Positions 1-11,983 of a DNA stretch of 64,000 bases are shown here, in pieces. The notes under the pieces were generated by a model. The model was not told the origin of the DNA. It was given only the letters and a program-made list of their open reading frames with translations, and ran no database searches. The translations under genes were made by a program, and so were the position numbers. The DNA is from Atkinsonella hypoxylon (Eukaryota; Ascomycota; Sordariomycetes; Hypocreales; Clavicipitaceae). Within the stretch, counting starts at the first letter, position 1, and every line of letters begins with the position of its first letter. Where the stretch lies: positions 1 through 64,000 of the forward strand of contig JFHB01000064.1 in NCBI GenBank assembly GCA_000729835.1, in the 5' to 3' direction.

Positions 1-704
1 ACGTGTCATGTCATGGGTGGTGGGTGCAAAACTCGTCAACACAGGAGCGCATTGCGTTGGGATCATGCGCCAGGTCGTTGCAGATGCTGCGCTGCCCATC
101 ATGCCACGCGCGCCAATGGAAGCGGAATACCGTCCGAGGCGGGGGCGGGTTGGTCTAAGTGTATCCCGAGCACGGAGCACGGCACGTAAAATCAAGAAGC
201 GAAGACTCCGTAGTTATGGTTTTGGTAGCAGCTGTCAGTCAGCTGGGGTCAGGACGAAGAACTGTGTCCTTTGCGCGGAATATTGTCCGTACAGAGCGTA
301 TTTGCCCATCCGTGCGACCGAAAGATCATTTCCTTTTGTCTCCCGATAAAAATGTGGCGTCCTCCCTGCTGCGGGTACATACATACATACATACATACAT
401 ACATACATACATACATACATACATACATACATACATACATACATACATACATACATACATACATACATACATACATACATACACACATATATACATACAT
501 ACATACATACATACATACATACACACATATATACATACATACATACACACACACACACATACACACATTCATACATACATAAGCTAAGCCAGCCATCCAG
601 CCAGCCAGCCCGCCAAACGGATATGGCTGTCATCATTCCGCAGCAGCCGACAGGCAGACAGGCAAGGCAGGCAAGGCAGTAAAGCTGTCTGCTTTGTTTC
701 CCCG
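1..704. other. Gene-free left edge with microsatellite
   Basis: I see no credible gene here. The stretch holds a long tetranucleotide repeat (described separately) and, next to it at about 590-680, C/A/G-rich short repeats of the types ccag and ggcaggcaa. The long reading frames over the repeat on both strands are only translations of the repeat (Y-I-H-T or Y-V-C-M). Confidence 0.6.
377..581. repeat. ATAC tetranucleotide microsatellite
   Basis: An almost perfect (ATAC)n tract runs from about 377 to 540, interrupted twice by acacacatatat, and passes into an AC-rich tail. It ends about 125 bp from the stop codon of the minus-strand transcription factor gene, in its presumed 3' region. Confidence 0.95.
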
Positions 705-1784
705 CTAGTAAGACAGAGGAGCTGACTTTCCGAAATGCTTGCCCGACCGCCCATGCGCTGCTGCCATGATGGGCGGCTGGACGTCTTGGCCGTAGAGCAT
801 GCAATCTGCATCGTACGCATCCATGCACATTGCGGGATCCAGGAGGTTCGTCGGCGCCCAGCTGGAGTCCATCACGGCATCGTCCAGCATGACGGGGTCC
901 AGCAAATTGGACGATGCGTCAGACCACACTGTCGTGGCGTCCCATTGCGAGCCATGCCCCGTGCTGCTGCTGCTGCCGCTGCCGCCACCATCCTGCGACC
1001 AAGACGGATAGTACTCGTTGCCTGCGTAGAAACCCTGATTGGCGCCAAGATCTAACGGCGCGTCTAGAGATGAAGTGTCGGTGGAGGCTGTCGACGAGAG
1101 GTCAAATGCCAATTCAGGCGCCGTCTGGGCCGCGGCTGAGGCTCGCTGCTTGTCCAACATGCCGTGGCTGCCGTTGCCGTTGCTGTTCATTTCCGCGTGT
1201 TGGCAATTTGCTACGGAAAACACGTCCAGTGAGTCCGAGAAAGCAGTGTTGGGGCCCAAGCTGAATGCCGGGTTCAGCGGCAGCTTGACGCGAGGTTCCA
1301 GCTTGTATTCGCATGGTACTGACCGGTTCAGACACCGGCTACCTGTACATACGTACCAGACATCATCCACATTGTCAGCCTTGCCCGGAAGAGACGATGT
1401 GTAACAAGCAAGTTTGAAGTAAAACATACATGATGGCTTCTCATAGTCGCATTTTACCTTGAACGAGATGCACCGCTCACACGATCTCTTCTTGGTGGGG
1501 ATGACCTTGCCTATTGATTTTTCACACCGTCGCCGATGTCGCTCTCGGAGATCCCCTGTGAAATGAGCAGAAAGGAAGAGTCCATGCCATTAGCCTGTGA
1601 AGTCTCCAATGTTGGACGCAGGATAAGCACCAGCAGGCGTTATCACGCTCCGTGATAATGAGCAAACGTCGTGAAAGCACTTACTTCGGCTGAATTGTTT
1701 GAGACAAATGTGGCATACGTGGACATCCCCGCTGTCCAATCGCGCCGTCGACCCAGACCGGGCGTGAAACGAATTAACGACCAT
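705..1784 (-). CDS. Transcription factor with C2H2-like finger followed by Zn2Cys6 domain
   Basis: Spliced as complement(join(705..1342,1430..1555,1685..1784)), 287 aa. Introns of 129 and 87 nt have GTAAGT and GTATGT donors and CAG acceptors, and phases agree. Splicing creates both zinc domains. The first is C24-x2-C27-x12-H40-x3-C44, a C2H2-type finger with a terminal Cys. The second is C59-x2-C62-x6-C69-x6-C76-x2-C79-x6-C86, a canonical Gal4-type binuclear cluster with a basic stretch (TKKRS) just before it. The remaining ~200 residues are acidic and rich in Ser, Asp and Asn, as in an activation region, and no fungal_trans domain is visible. Fungi have a known class of regulators with this tandem arrangement. 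The start at 1784 is the nearest Met before the first finger; a longer N-terminus from 1931 is possible. The target genes are unknown. It should act in the nucleus as a DNA-binding regulator. Confidence 0.8.
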
Positions 1785-1900
1785 CTTGAGTGATTGCCAG
1801 TGGTTGCTAGGCGTAACGCAGAGTATCGCAGCGTCGACCAAATATCCCAACCGAGGACCAGAATCCCGCAGAAAATGTCTTCTGATCTTATTCTGAAAGA

Positions 1901-1914
1901 GGGGGGGGGGGGGG
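1901..1914. repeat. Poly-G run (G14)
   Basis: Fourteen consecutive G on the + strand in intergenic DNA upstream of the zinc-finger gene. Such a run is prone to length errors in assembly. Confidence 0.9.
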
Positions 1915-3754
1915 CTTGGAGAGGGAAACAAGTAATTTCACTGTATTACAATCGAATTTTTGTACCAGTGAGCCTGCGTCCCCTGGTCGTGTGCTTGTAT
2001 GTCAGAAGCACAAAAGCAATGCTGCTATCTTGGTTGCCCCAGTGTCTCTTTCGAGGGTTGTTTCCACGTCCGTCAAAACCAAAGTAAAAAGGTAGCGGGT
2101 GATGAGGGAGAAACAACAAAAACCACAACAGGGGCCCGGCTGAGGCGTTCGAGAATATATACCCAAAACCGCACGTAGTAGCTAGAAAGCAAGCAAGCGC
2201 GTGGTACCTGGGGTTATCGTTCCGAAGATGTAGATAAGCCTGATGAACCGATGATTAAGAAACGAGGAGAAGGCCCAAAATGTGACAGATGGTTAGAGTT
2301 GCAGGTGATGAACATAAATTATTCGGTATAGAACATGGTGGGAACAGGAGAGGGTGGGATGGATGCTACTTATTCAACTTGGCGGGGTCCCCAAACGAAG
2401 TTCAACTCTGCACCATTTCGTGCTAAAAAATCTTCAGACTTGTCTGTACCATGAACATTAAGGCTACATGCGTCGATGCAGCCCAGACTGGCTTACAGGA
2501 TAACAGAATCTGGACACCCTGGTCGAAACAACCGTCTCGATACGTCTCGATACCTAGAGAAAGCATGGCTGCTTTCGATCAGCGGCTAGTTATTACTTAC
2601 GAATTACTGCCTGCATACCTGTCCACGGGACTCCAGAACGAAAGTCTCGAAAGTAATAGATACCCTAGTACCCCCAGCATCTGCTATCAGTGGTTACAGT
2701 GCTTACCCAAGTTCTTCCCCGCGTGCCGAGCGTCACGCAAACGAAGAATAAGATTGAGAATAGGAAGCATTGGATTTCTTGGAGGGGGGTAAGGTACCAG
2801 GAGCACATGTTTGGTGTGACACAGTAACTAGTTACATCTCACATATGCTGACAGACACTCTTCGAGAGGACCGCCGGGGTGGGGTGTGTGTATTCTACCA
2901 ACTAACTACATGCCTAGGCACCTAGGTATGTAGTAGTAATGTTCACATGTACATGCGAAGAGTGCCAACTGCGAGTTATTAGAGCGTGTCTGCTTAGGCG
3001 TTCCCGTCTGTGCCTGTGTGTGTGATAGTGCAGTAGGGCAGGGTAACTATGGGCGTCCTCGCCGCCCGCTTCTTGGCTTCTGCTTGGTTCTGGTCTAATC
3101 GTCAGAAGCGTAATCAGGTGATCATGGTTAGAGGTAACATCGCCGCACTTTTCTGTCTTCTCAGGCCAAGGTGACAATGGAATTGGGGACTGGTATCCTG
3201 TCGCTTGGCGGATTGGGGCGCCAATGCAAAGAGCACCGCGCCATATGTGGAAACGAGCTCGGCGTACGTAAGATAGTTGAGGCTACTTACTCCGTACATG
3301 CCTTGCTTGGTATGTAGCAGTTTGGCGCCGGGGAGCGCACCGTGGAACCTTTGATGGACGCGCTGCGGATACAGACTGGTACTTTGTCGTCACTCCACCT
3401 GTACATGTACAGCAGTTAAGCACTCAACTTCATCAGTCAGCTCCTGGTGGCATTGATGCTGTAGGCGTTGCCGATAGTTCTGGTCCCGGAACTTGGCCAC
3501 GGCTCACCTGTCCTGTCACGTTAAAGGTTAAAGCGTGAGGGTAGATTTCCGATCTCTTTTGGTAAGAGTGAACACAAATATGGGAATCTTGCCTCCTGGT
3601 AGCCTGCCTGTGTGTTAGGTGTTAACAAAGTGTAAAACTTTTAATAAAAGGGAAAAGGGCGGAAACCCCAGAAGAGAGAAAAGCAGCCGATAGCCGAAGC
3701 GTAGGAGCGCCTCAAAACCGCCACATTAAAAACATTGCCCGACACTCTTCGACG

Positions 3755-3756
<2 letters not shown>

Positions 3757-3791
<35 letters not shown>

Positions 3792-3797
3792 ACACAC
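3757..3797. repeat. AC dinucleotide microsatellite
   Basis: (AC)n tract with a single cata interruption near its right end, in intergenic DNA. Confidence 0.95.
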
Positions 3798-6700
3798 CTG
3801 CGAGGTGAGAATACATCAAGAGGAAACAACTGCTCACTGACTACCCACACAAGAGTGGGCATGGTGGGGGTCCGGTCGACTTTGACGGCCCGCAGATTGC
3901 ACTGGAATACCCGGTCGTTGCCGTCGATTTAGTAGATTTGAAATCGTCCATGTCAACATCGACGCAAGTGCTTATGTACGTCTTGCTTGATCAGCGGGTC
4001 GTTCGGTCTTCGACATTATGAACTTTCTGCACGCTTGATGATTGCGGAGACGCTCCGTGTCATCCAGGCAGTGCGCAAAGTGTAAGCCGCTAGTCTGGAT
4101 GTAGCTAGAAGTAGAGTAGCATTTATGCTGGTGACTATTCTGTATATCATATTATTCGATTGGTCAACAAGCTACTTTGTGAACCTCGACGGTGTCTTCG
4201 CGTACTTGATGGGGAAAAGGCGGAACCCACGACATTGCTGTGCATAGGCAGCCCTGTGCCAGGCCCCTAGTTCCCTGGTCCCTCTGATGGGTTCGACAGC
4301 AGTGTCTTATAGCATGCTGGTAAAAAAATGAATAGTAGGGTGAGAAGTCAGTGACACAAATGCCACGTTGATTTAGAGTGGTGAGTAGGTGTGGATGGAT
4401 GGTGGCGGTGGCACACTGGGCCACACCATAGAGAGATAGTCTCGGCCGCCGCTTCCGCTTTCTGGGCTGGGGAATAATATGTAACTACTCCATAATATCC
4501 GAATCAGAAATCCAAAAGGCTCCCAGACCACACACACTTGGCACTCGACCCAATCAGCGCTGACATGTGCTTCTTCCATAAGTTCCTATGCCAGCTCTTT
4601 TCAACCTTCCTGTAGGTTGTAGATTTGTACGGATGTTACGGAGTGCTGCCTATACCGAGGAATCACTTTGCCGTAGTGACGGAAAACGGAGGCAAACTGG
4701 CAGCATGAGGCTTAAAAAGCTTTTTCGCAAGATGCAGAGGGCACGCAACGAGCTGACCGTTGTGGCGGCAGTCTAGGCAACTTTGTGTCGGAGCCGAATA
4801 TTGCCTGCCGGCACCAATTTTTCTGTCTATCCAACCATTCGAGTGCCATGATTGGTCTCGCTCATGCAACCACTTGGCAGTGCTGCGCCATGTAACTAGT
4901 TAGTTACTGCTTGAACCAAAGTGTAGTTCGGAAAATGTGGTGCGAATAGGCTGAAGTTTAGCCCGGCGCCGTTCAGAAAACGGTCGTCTTTCGTGCCAAC
5001 GCGTGTAGGGAGAGTATGTATTTTTTTCTTCCATCCGTGACATGTATTATCTATCGTAAGCCGGTATCTGTAATAGTCTCCACTGCGATGGTCACAAACT
5101 CTAGCCTTGCTGCGTCCAGTAATAACAACGACAACGGTGAAGCTCGTGACCATGGCCATGATCGTAGCCACTATGCTCGTTGCAAAAAGTACAACAGAAA
5201 ACTTCTGCCTGGTCCACATCTAGGCCAACCCATTGGATAACCACCGATGCGGTTTGTGCGAAAATTGGATACGATGGGTGTCGTCAAAAAATGCGACGTG
5301 GCCACGCCACCGGGATTTGGGTCTGGACGAGCACAGACGGAAATTCGTGAGACACACGCATGTCAATGTGGCGTATATTTTATTCACATAACCTGTTATT
5401 GTCGTCAAGCCCGCAACGACTATAAGCATTGATGCTGACTGATCTTGTCATTGACACTTCAGACAGGCAAGGGAGGGCAGGCAATAGTCTGCAATAGCCT
5501 CAGTTCATTCTAAAAGATTCACCCCCGTCGGCGACGGAGATTGAGCACCGACTCGGGCATTAACCGAGCGGAGAAACTACCCAAAAAGACGCATGCTACA
5601 ACATCACATTCGCTCGAATGTGAGTCGATTTGTCTGCGACAAGAATTCCCACCTGTTGCGCATGGCCCACATATTGGAGGTGCTTGAGGGTTTAACCGGG
5701 AAAAACAGACGAGAAGGGTCACACAACAGCAGACATCGAAGGATTGCCATCCTTGAAGAGCATTTTGATGGGCAAGGTAACTAAACATGAAGCTAGACTC
5801 ATCTGATGAATGCAAAATGAAGGAAGCATACGCGATGGCAGATGACTAGACGGATGAGGTCCACGCGACGAGTTCCGTGATAATGACGACAGAGCGAGCA
5901 TGGCAATTCAGTAGATACTGTACAACAGCTCATATCCGGCACGGAACTTGAATGTTCGGCCGTCACTGCATCCTTATGTACAATGTTTTTGAGTACTAGG
6001 AAAGATGTAATCATAAAATCAAAGAAAACCGAGTAGAATGTTGGCGTGATCGAGATTGCCTTACCTAAGTATAAGCAATCATTCAGAGCTAAGCCTGAAT
6101 GCGAGAGGTGATGAGGCAAGGACTTGTCGCTACATCTTTGCCCGATAAGGAAAATTCGAGCTTGGCATGTAAAAGATCCGAAAAGATGGGGCTCACAAGA
6201 AAGTAGCAATGACCAAGAATGAATCGTGCCTAGATCTTCCCTCAAAATGTAATTGACACAACAAAAACACAGCTTGGCTAATCGGTGCGATACAGGCGCC
6301 AAAAGTCGCATCTGGCTGCCTCACAAGAAGTGCAAGCTTATTGGCTAGACGTAGCAGGAATTCGGATACTTTTTTTTATGTATTTTCCACATGTATTTGG
6401 TGTGCTTTGGGTTGGGTCGTCGAAGAAATCACCCTGCACCGTGATGTCATCAGGATATATTTACTGAGTCGGTCGTAATTACGTCGTCAGAGCGCCATGC
6501 AACATAAGTGTCGTGAGCCTCCCAGGTCGTTCCTTACAAGACAAACGGCTGCATCTTTCTAAAGGACCAGCTGCGGAAAACTCAGGCGTGGTCTGGTGGA
6601 ACGGCCGGCCTCTCCTATGGAGAGGTTCGCTCTTTTGTCCGTGACAAGTTCTGCCTTGCTGCTTTGGAAGTAGAGAGGCACTGAGACACGCATGCCATTT

Positions 6701-8542
6701 CATCTTCGTTTGATATAAAATTTCACATGATACATCAGTCGCCAGGATGATTGAGTTTTTATTCCCACAGCCCTGGTAGTGAATTTGAGATCAGCCGTCA
6801 TGCAGGGCGTCTTGTCCTTGGGTCATGGGGCAAGACCATGGTGATTGGCCTGCAGTTCAAGCGCAGCTTCAGTCCATTTCCGGCGATTGTCCCCAAATTC
6901 TCGCCATGACCGCAATGTTTAGGTGCTCTCCCGTCGTCAATTTCTCCGGGGCAAGTCTTGTCCAGTCGCGCCACTTTTCCTTGGTTGGAGCCTGACTGTT
7001 CTTGGCCAACAGAATCAGCGATGTAGGTTTCGGTCTCCTTCGACCATAATGCTAGCACTGCACGCGAATCTTTCCATTAACAAGAGGTCCGACGAATCGA
7101 TGAGGCTGGGTCGTACAGTGATAACAAGGTATAAGATCCAGAAACCGCTGGCGCAACAGCAGCAATGACGTCTGATGACCCTGGCTTGAGGTCGGAATCT
7201 GCCGCGCTTGGAACGTTTTCCATAGTTCAATTATCCAGGTTCTTTAAAGCAGAGGTCATCGCTGAGTCTGTCACCTGGCCGTCGGTAGATGCGGTGAATA
7301 ATGAAACCGCATGGGCCACGTAAGGGATCAAAAGCTTCCTTTTGCTGGTGTTGCCCACGGAACAGAACAACTAACAAAGGAAGGCAGTAACAAGCAAATT
7401 GATGAATGTAACCTAAATTCAAGGCATAATCCCAGGAAACCATCAAGGATTCTATGCTCACGCGTCTCCGTCACATACACGTGGGATGAATACCCCTTGG
7501 CGATCAACCGCGAGTGGTCGAGACGACCACCAGTGCTGACGAAACGAAGCATGGCAGATTTAGCCGGAATAGATGGATCTGGGCCTGACCAAGGATGATA
7601 GAATGTTGGCGATAGTGACAGAAACGGTTTCTTAATAAGGTAGGTCATCGCATGTATCAGGCCGTGGGTCGTTTGCGTCGTGGCATGTCGTTCGCAGAAA
7701 GGATCTAGGCAGAAAGTACAGCGCGATGGGAGGTGGGCACCTGCCTCTGGAAGTGGAAGGTGCAAGGGAGGGCGCTCCATCCACGACCAAGGAAGGAAGC
7801 ACCATCCACAAGCTCGATGACCAACCATCAGCGTTGAGGGTGTTGACTGAACATGAGATGATATTAGCCCGAGTATTAATGGGATTCACAGCCGGTGGCA
7901 ATATAGCGTCATACATACGGGCTCCCCACCAGATGTTCCAACAACACTACTCTATGCGCATGTGGAAGGGCTCGATTCTCACAGACGCACGTCAAAGCCT
8001 CCAGTCAAGAATAGCGGCCATCTCCCGACGATTCGAAGATGTCGTGCATCGCGACGCAGCATGACTAGTTGCCTTCGTCTTCTTCTTTTATTTTTATTTT
8101 TTTGCTGGCCAACTTGTTACTTTTTTCTTGAGATTCTGTCTCGCACATCTTCAGAATTCATTGCAAACTATTCTCTTGGCACTGTTCCTTCACACGCACC
8201 TGATGTACTTCATACGTCCAGCCGACGTTCGTGTCTCCCAGTATCCCGATTCAACGCGGTGCAACAGCAATAGGCTATTTACTAGGAGATCGGCCAGCGC
8301 TCCAAGTAATTGTGACCTCGGAAAGTTGACTCGGGCATCAAACCGGGTGAGTGCCTGCAGATCTTCATATCCGTTGACTTATCCCGCACTCCGCATTTCA
8401 TCTCTGGGTCGGACTCAGACTGAAACCTTGGTTATAAGCAGCCCGGTTGTATCATGTACCCCATAGCAGCAACTGTGAGTCTAGGCAGGGAGGGGGAAGA
8501 TCCTCTAACCTGGAAGATCTGACACTGACGTCCAAAATTTGG

Positions 8543-8946
8543 GGCACGCAAATGACGCACTGGACCTAACCAAATCGAGGTTGGTCACTTTTGGTGCGAA
8601 CCACACCTAAAAGTAACCCTCGATATTTCTCTTCGTGCTATAACGCTCATTGTATCAGCAGATGTGTGTGCAACAGCGCCTGAAGTGCGTTTTTTGAGGT
8701 CTTTTTTTCGCAAGAGAGAGGCAATAGCTATTAATTGTGATATATAGCGATTCTTATACGAATAAAGTCATTATTATTTAATTAAATCTATTTCTAAAAG
8801 GGTTATGAAGCTGCTGCTGCGGCTATTGCAGCGAAAAACAGCTACTAAGTGGCTAGAAAAGAAACATCGGAAGCACTTCTACGCTAAAAATAGTTGTGCA
8901 GGGAACCTTCTACTTTCGGTTAGGTCCAGTGCGGTATTTGCGTGCC
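8543..8946. mobile_element. MITE-like element with ~29-bp terminal inverted repeats
   Basis: The left end at 8543-8571 (ggcacgcaaat, then gcactggacctaacc) and the right end at 8918-8946 are inverted copies with two mismatches over 29 bp. The element is about 404 bp and carries no transposase frame. Next to the left end is an imperfect internal hairpin between about 8574 and 8625 (atcgagg...actttt against aaaagtaaccctcgat). The 7-mer cgtccaa lies at 8529-8535 on the left and at 8947-8953 directly after the right end. It may be a target-site duplication, but the left copy is separated from the repeat by seven bases, so the exact ends are unsure. A non-autonomous DNA transposon is the best reading. 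Confidence 0.6.
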
Positions 8947-9337
8947 CGTCCAATTACCGCACAAGCTTATCTGAACCCTGATGCTCTTTGCTCAACCTTA
9001 AACCTCGCCGTTTGTTCAAAACTGTTTTAGCATCAGAGTGATGAAATTCTCCCGAACCATGTGTATCGATTATATTACCCTGTGCCATCCCACAACTCTG
9101 TAAACGAAATAGGTACCCTAGAATCAACCTCGTCATAAACCGTCGGTCTCAGCGCCCTCATTGCGGAGTTCCGTCTTGCCATCCGCTTGGGCAGCCGACT
9201 TTCTTCTTACACGCCCCCCCCCCACTTTTTTTTTCCCTCTCGCTTTCGCTTTCTCTCTCTTTCTCCGAGTGGACGTGGGAGCAACAACAATCGATGTCTA
9301 GTCGTTCCGATAAGATCCGACACGTAATCTATTGGAA

Positions 9338-9562
9338 ATGGCCTCTCTCTTCTCAACTGCCAAGACGGACCAGGAGATCTACAGTCCGTTGGATTCGTCG
9401 AATGCCCGCCTAAATACTTTGCTAGCTGGTTCCGTAAGTTCCAAAGCATTGTTTTCACTCCATTCCTCACCGCATATGCACTGTAAGCCCTAATCCGCTG
9501 ACTTGCAGAGTGGCAAGCGAAGCCATACGCTATTCGAAGTGCTGCTATACCAAGACCTATAA
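9338..9562 (+). CDS. Doubtful small two-exon ORF (49 aa)
   Basis: Possible join(9338..9433,9509..9562). The start is in fair context (gaaATGG), the donor is a consensus GTAAGT, a ctgac branch-like motif precedes a TTGCAG acceptor, and the joined frame ends in TAA. The predicted product has no signal peptide, domain or recognisable relatives. Splice-like signals can arise by chance in a desert of this size, so this is only a candidate. Confidence 0.15.
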
Positions 9563-10179
9563 GCTACAGGGAGGAAATCAGGCAATGGGCTTACATTCAT
9601 GCAGACTAATGGTAAACAAGCACTCATAAACCAGTTTTTCAAAGGTGGCTTATGTACGTACACCAACTGTTCGCATGACCATCATGTCGAGAGAGTGAAG
9701 GGTAGCCCTCTGCATCTATTCGTTATATGCGGAAAGCTCTTCTGCGACCGCATATGCAACCACCGCCGCTAGTTATAGAGTTGAACCACTTACTTTACAG
9801 TCAGAGCACGCTGCGTATCTCCGCAGGAATCTGGCGGCTGCGCAATCCCACGAGAAGGGATGAACCGGTTCCAAGTGGGCGAGAACGGGTCGATGCAAGG
9901 ACACATTGGCTCAAAGGCTTGAGGCTGGGCGTAATTTGCGTTGTTTTTCAAGGATCCGAGGTGGGTATTTTCTCTTTTCTTGCAATCACTTCAAGAGGTA
10001 TAGAACCTGTCTATTCTGAAAAAAAAAAAAAAAAGATCATTTTGGGTATCTACATGGTGTAATCGCTGAGAGATTAAGTAAAGCAGCGAAGCCCATTGAC
10101 CAAGATCATCCGAAAGAACTTCTTACGGAAGGAATGGCGATCGAGCCTCTCCTGCCAAAAGATTCTTGAACCGTCATTC

Positions 10180-11983
10180 TCACCCATCTGGTCTAGCATC
10201 ATCGCGCGACTGGCGACTTCTTTGACTCTGGTTCCTTACCACCTCGACTTTCGCAGTCGTGCCCATTCCACCTGACCAGATCGTCTGTAGTTCCGTACCG
10301 TCAGGGTGCTTATTTTTCGTATCGTTGGCGTTGACGCTATACTCGCTTCTTTGCCATATCTGCAGCGTAGATCCGGGTCTTGAGGACGCGGAGGCGAAGT
10401 TCTCCATGCTCTCGCTTGCGCTAGGTCTAGCCCTTCGATCTCCACGATCGGACAACTTGTCGCCTTCTCCGCCGCTTTTTCCGCCGTGCTTGCCAGGCCG
10501 TGCTTTCAATATGCTGCCTACCAGGTTCCCGAATGTACCGAGGTTGAAAATCTTACGGGGCAAGGCATAACAGTGAGGGACGTTTGTGACGATTATGGAC
10601 GTGCTCGCTTCACGGACGTACCAGAAGATCCAGAGGATGCTTTCTGGGTGGGCGAAACAATAATATCTGTTTAGGGTAGACGCAAGAATCTAGCAAAGTG
10701 GTCCCGATCAGCTAAAGCTTTGAGGGTTTCGGGCGAGGGTTATGATAGAATTTGTTACTCTGCCACATGCTCTTTGAAGTCCCGTCTCCCTCTTTTGCTG
10801 CGTACTGATTAGGAAGTTGGAGGAAGGAGACTGCGAGAAGCTTACCACAAAGATGCCCAGACTGAATATGCCACAAATGATTGATTTTCTGTGCGTTGAT
10901 ATGTTAGTACAGACGTGAGCAAAACCGAGACGGCTTGGATGTTAGCAACGTACTGCTTCCACGGTAGCTGGGACTGTAGGAGCATGGGAAGGGGGACTGC
11001 TAGCATAAGCAAATCGGATGTGATGTTGAAGACATAGGACATTATGAGATGCTTCTGAGACGTTGTGCATCCCGCTGCATATAACATGGGAGTTCTGTCA
11101 GTGAAGAGTCTGGTTTGAAGACTAGCTTGAAGCGCCCCGACATACGTGAGTTTCCCTTTAAGACTCGAAAATAGTTCAAGAATGGTCGGCACCAGAAAGC
11201 GAAGAAGAAGACCTCGGTTACAGCCCATCCTGTAATGACATAGCCGAGCAATAGTTTTACAAGCAACTGGCGTCTCCTCAGGCCGGCACTGCCTCTCAAA
11301 AGGTCAGCCTGTGCACGCACCGGGCCTTGTTATTAGATCACTCACGTCAGCTTCAGAAACAGCAAGCACATGCATACTTTGCACAGCATTTGCAACATCA
11401 CCATGGACTCTTCAATGGTGAAGGTAATTCTGCTGCCCTTTATTCGGTCATCGATCTCGGCCTTGTCCATTCCGTCGGTGCCCGTAGGCGGGAGAATGTT
11501 GGTTCTAGGGTGGTCTTGTTGAAAGTAGACCCATACTATAACGTTGGTGTAAAAGCCCTGCAGTGCCGGCGCGCGGGAAAGATCGCCAAGAGTTAGCGCG
11601 CCAGGAGTCTCCACATCGGGTATGTCCGCTGGTGGGGGAACAAAACGAGGCAAGATGGGGCAACGGGACGAGCCGGGACGGTACCGGCCAGGCACCGGCC
11701 ATCGTGCTAATTCATCGCCAGTTGTAGTCTTACAAATGTGACCATCATAAGATAGTCTTCAAACTCGAGGAATCGGATCCCTCCTAGTCGAATTGACCGT
11801 GATATGCTACAAAGGTTAGCATTTTGCGTGGACGGCCACCTGTTACTTGTGTGTGCAATCGACCACGATGAGAAACGGTCGCGGAGGCACGGAAGTGTGA
11901 GGCTCATCATACAATCGGCAGACTGCGAATAGGCTGGCGAAGCCAAACCATGTCCACGTCTCTACAGTCTGTGAGTCGGGCAT
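10180..11983 (-). CDS. PTH11-like / SAT4-family (rhodopsin domain) seven-TM membrane protein
   Basis: Spliced as complement(join(10180..10689,10846..10888,10954..11074,11146..11288,11346..11557,11734..11806,11913..11983)), 390 aa. All six introns have GT-AG ends and matching phases, so the gene appears intact although no single ORF exceeds 130 aa. The order of features matches the fungal SAT4/PTH11-type rhodopsin-domain family: an N-terminal helix with ETWTWFGFASLF, the loop motif EFEDYLMM, helices around FYTNVIVWVYFQ and LLVKLLLGYVITGW, the FWCRPF motif, the conserved SYVFNITSDLLMLAVPLPM, FSLGIFVILASTLNRYY, then LWIFWYVREASTSIIVTNVP. A cytoplasmic Ser/Arg/Lys-rich tail follows. Members sit in the plasma membrane, and some (Pth11) sense surfaces during host infection. 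The ligand is unknown. It stands alone between two gene deserts. Confidence 0.85.

Larger units (their letters stand above)
1785..10179. other. 8.4-kb gene desert
   Basis: No reading frame here shows a domain, a convincing codon pattern or splice-linked partners. It holds a G14 run (1901-1914), an AC microsatellite (about 3757-3797), one TACTCCGTA copy (3288-3296), a MITE-like inverted-repeat element (8543-8946) and one doubtful two-exon small ORF (9338-9562). The longest ORFs (170 and 166 aa on the minus strand at 5799-6311 and 7328-7828) look random. Confidence 0.55.

Noticed and set aside
235..828. Minus-strand 197-aa ORF with long Y-V-C-M repeats
   Set aside because: It is only the translation of the ATAC microsatellite; the other strand gives equally long Y-I-H-T frames.
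4896..5219. 107-aa ORF with a signal-peptide-like N-terminus
   Set aside because: A hydrophobic start alone is weak evidence. Only two cysteines, no promoter or intron signals, and an equally open frame lies on the other strand.
5799..6311. 170-aa minus-strand ORF in the desert
   Set aside because: No domain, biased composition or splice partner; its Cys/Ser/Leu-rich composition looks random.
7328..7828. 166-aa minus-strand ORF
   Set aside because: No recognisable motif, and overlapping ORFs in other frames are just as long.
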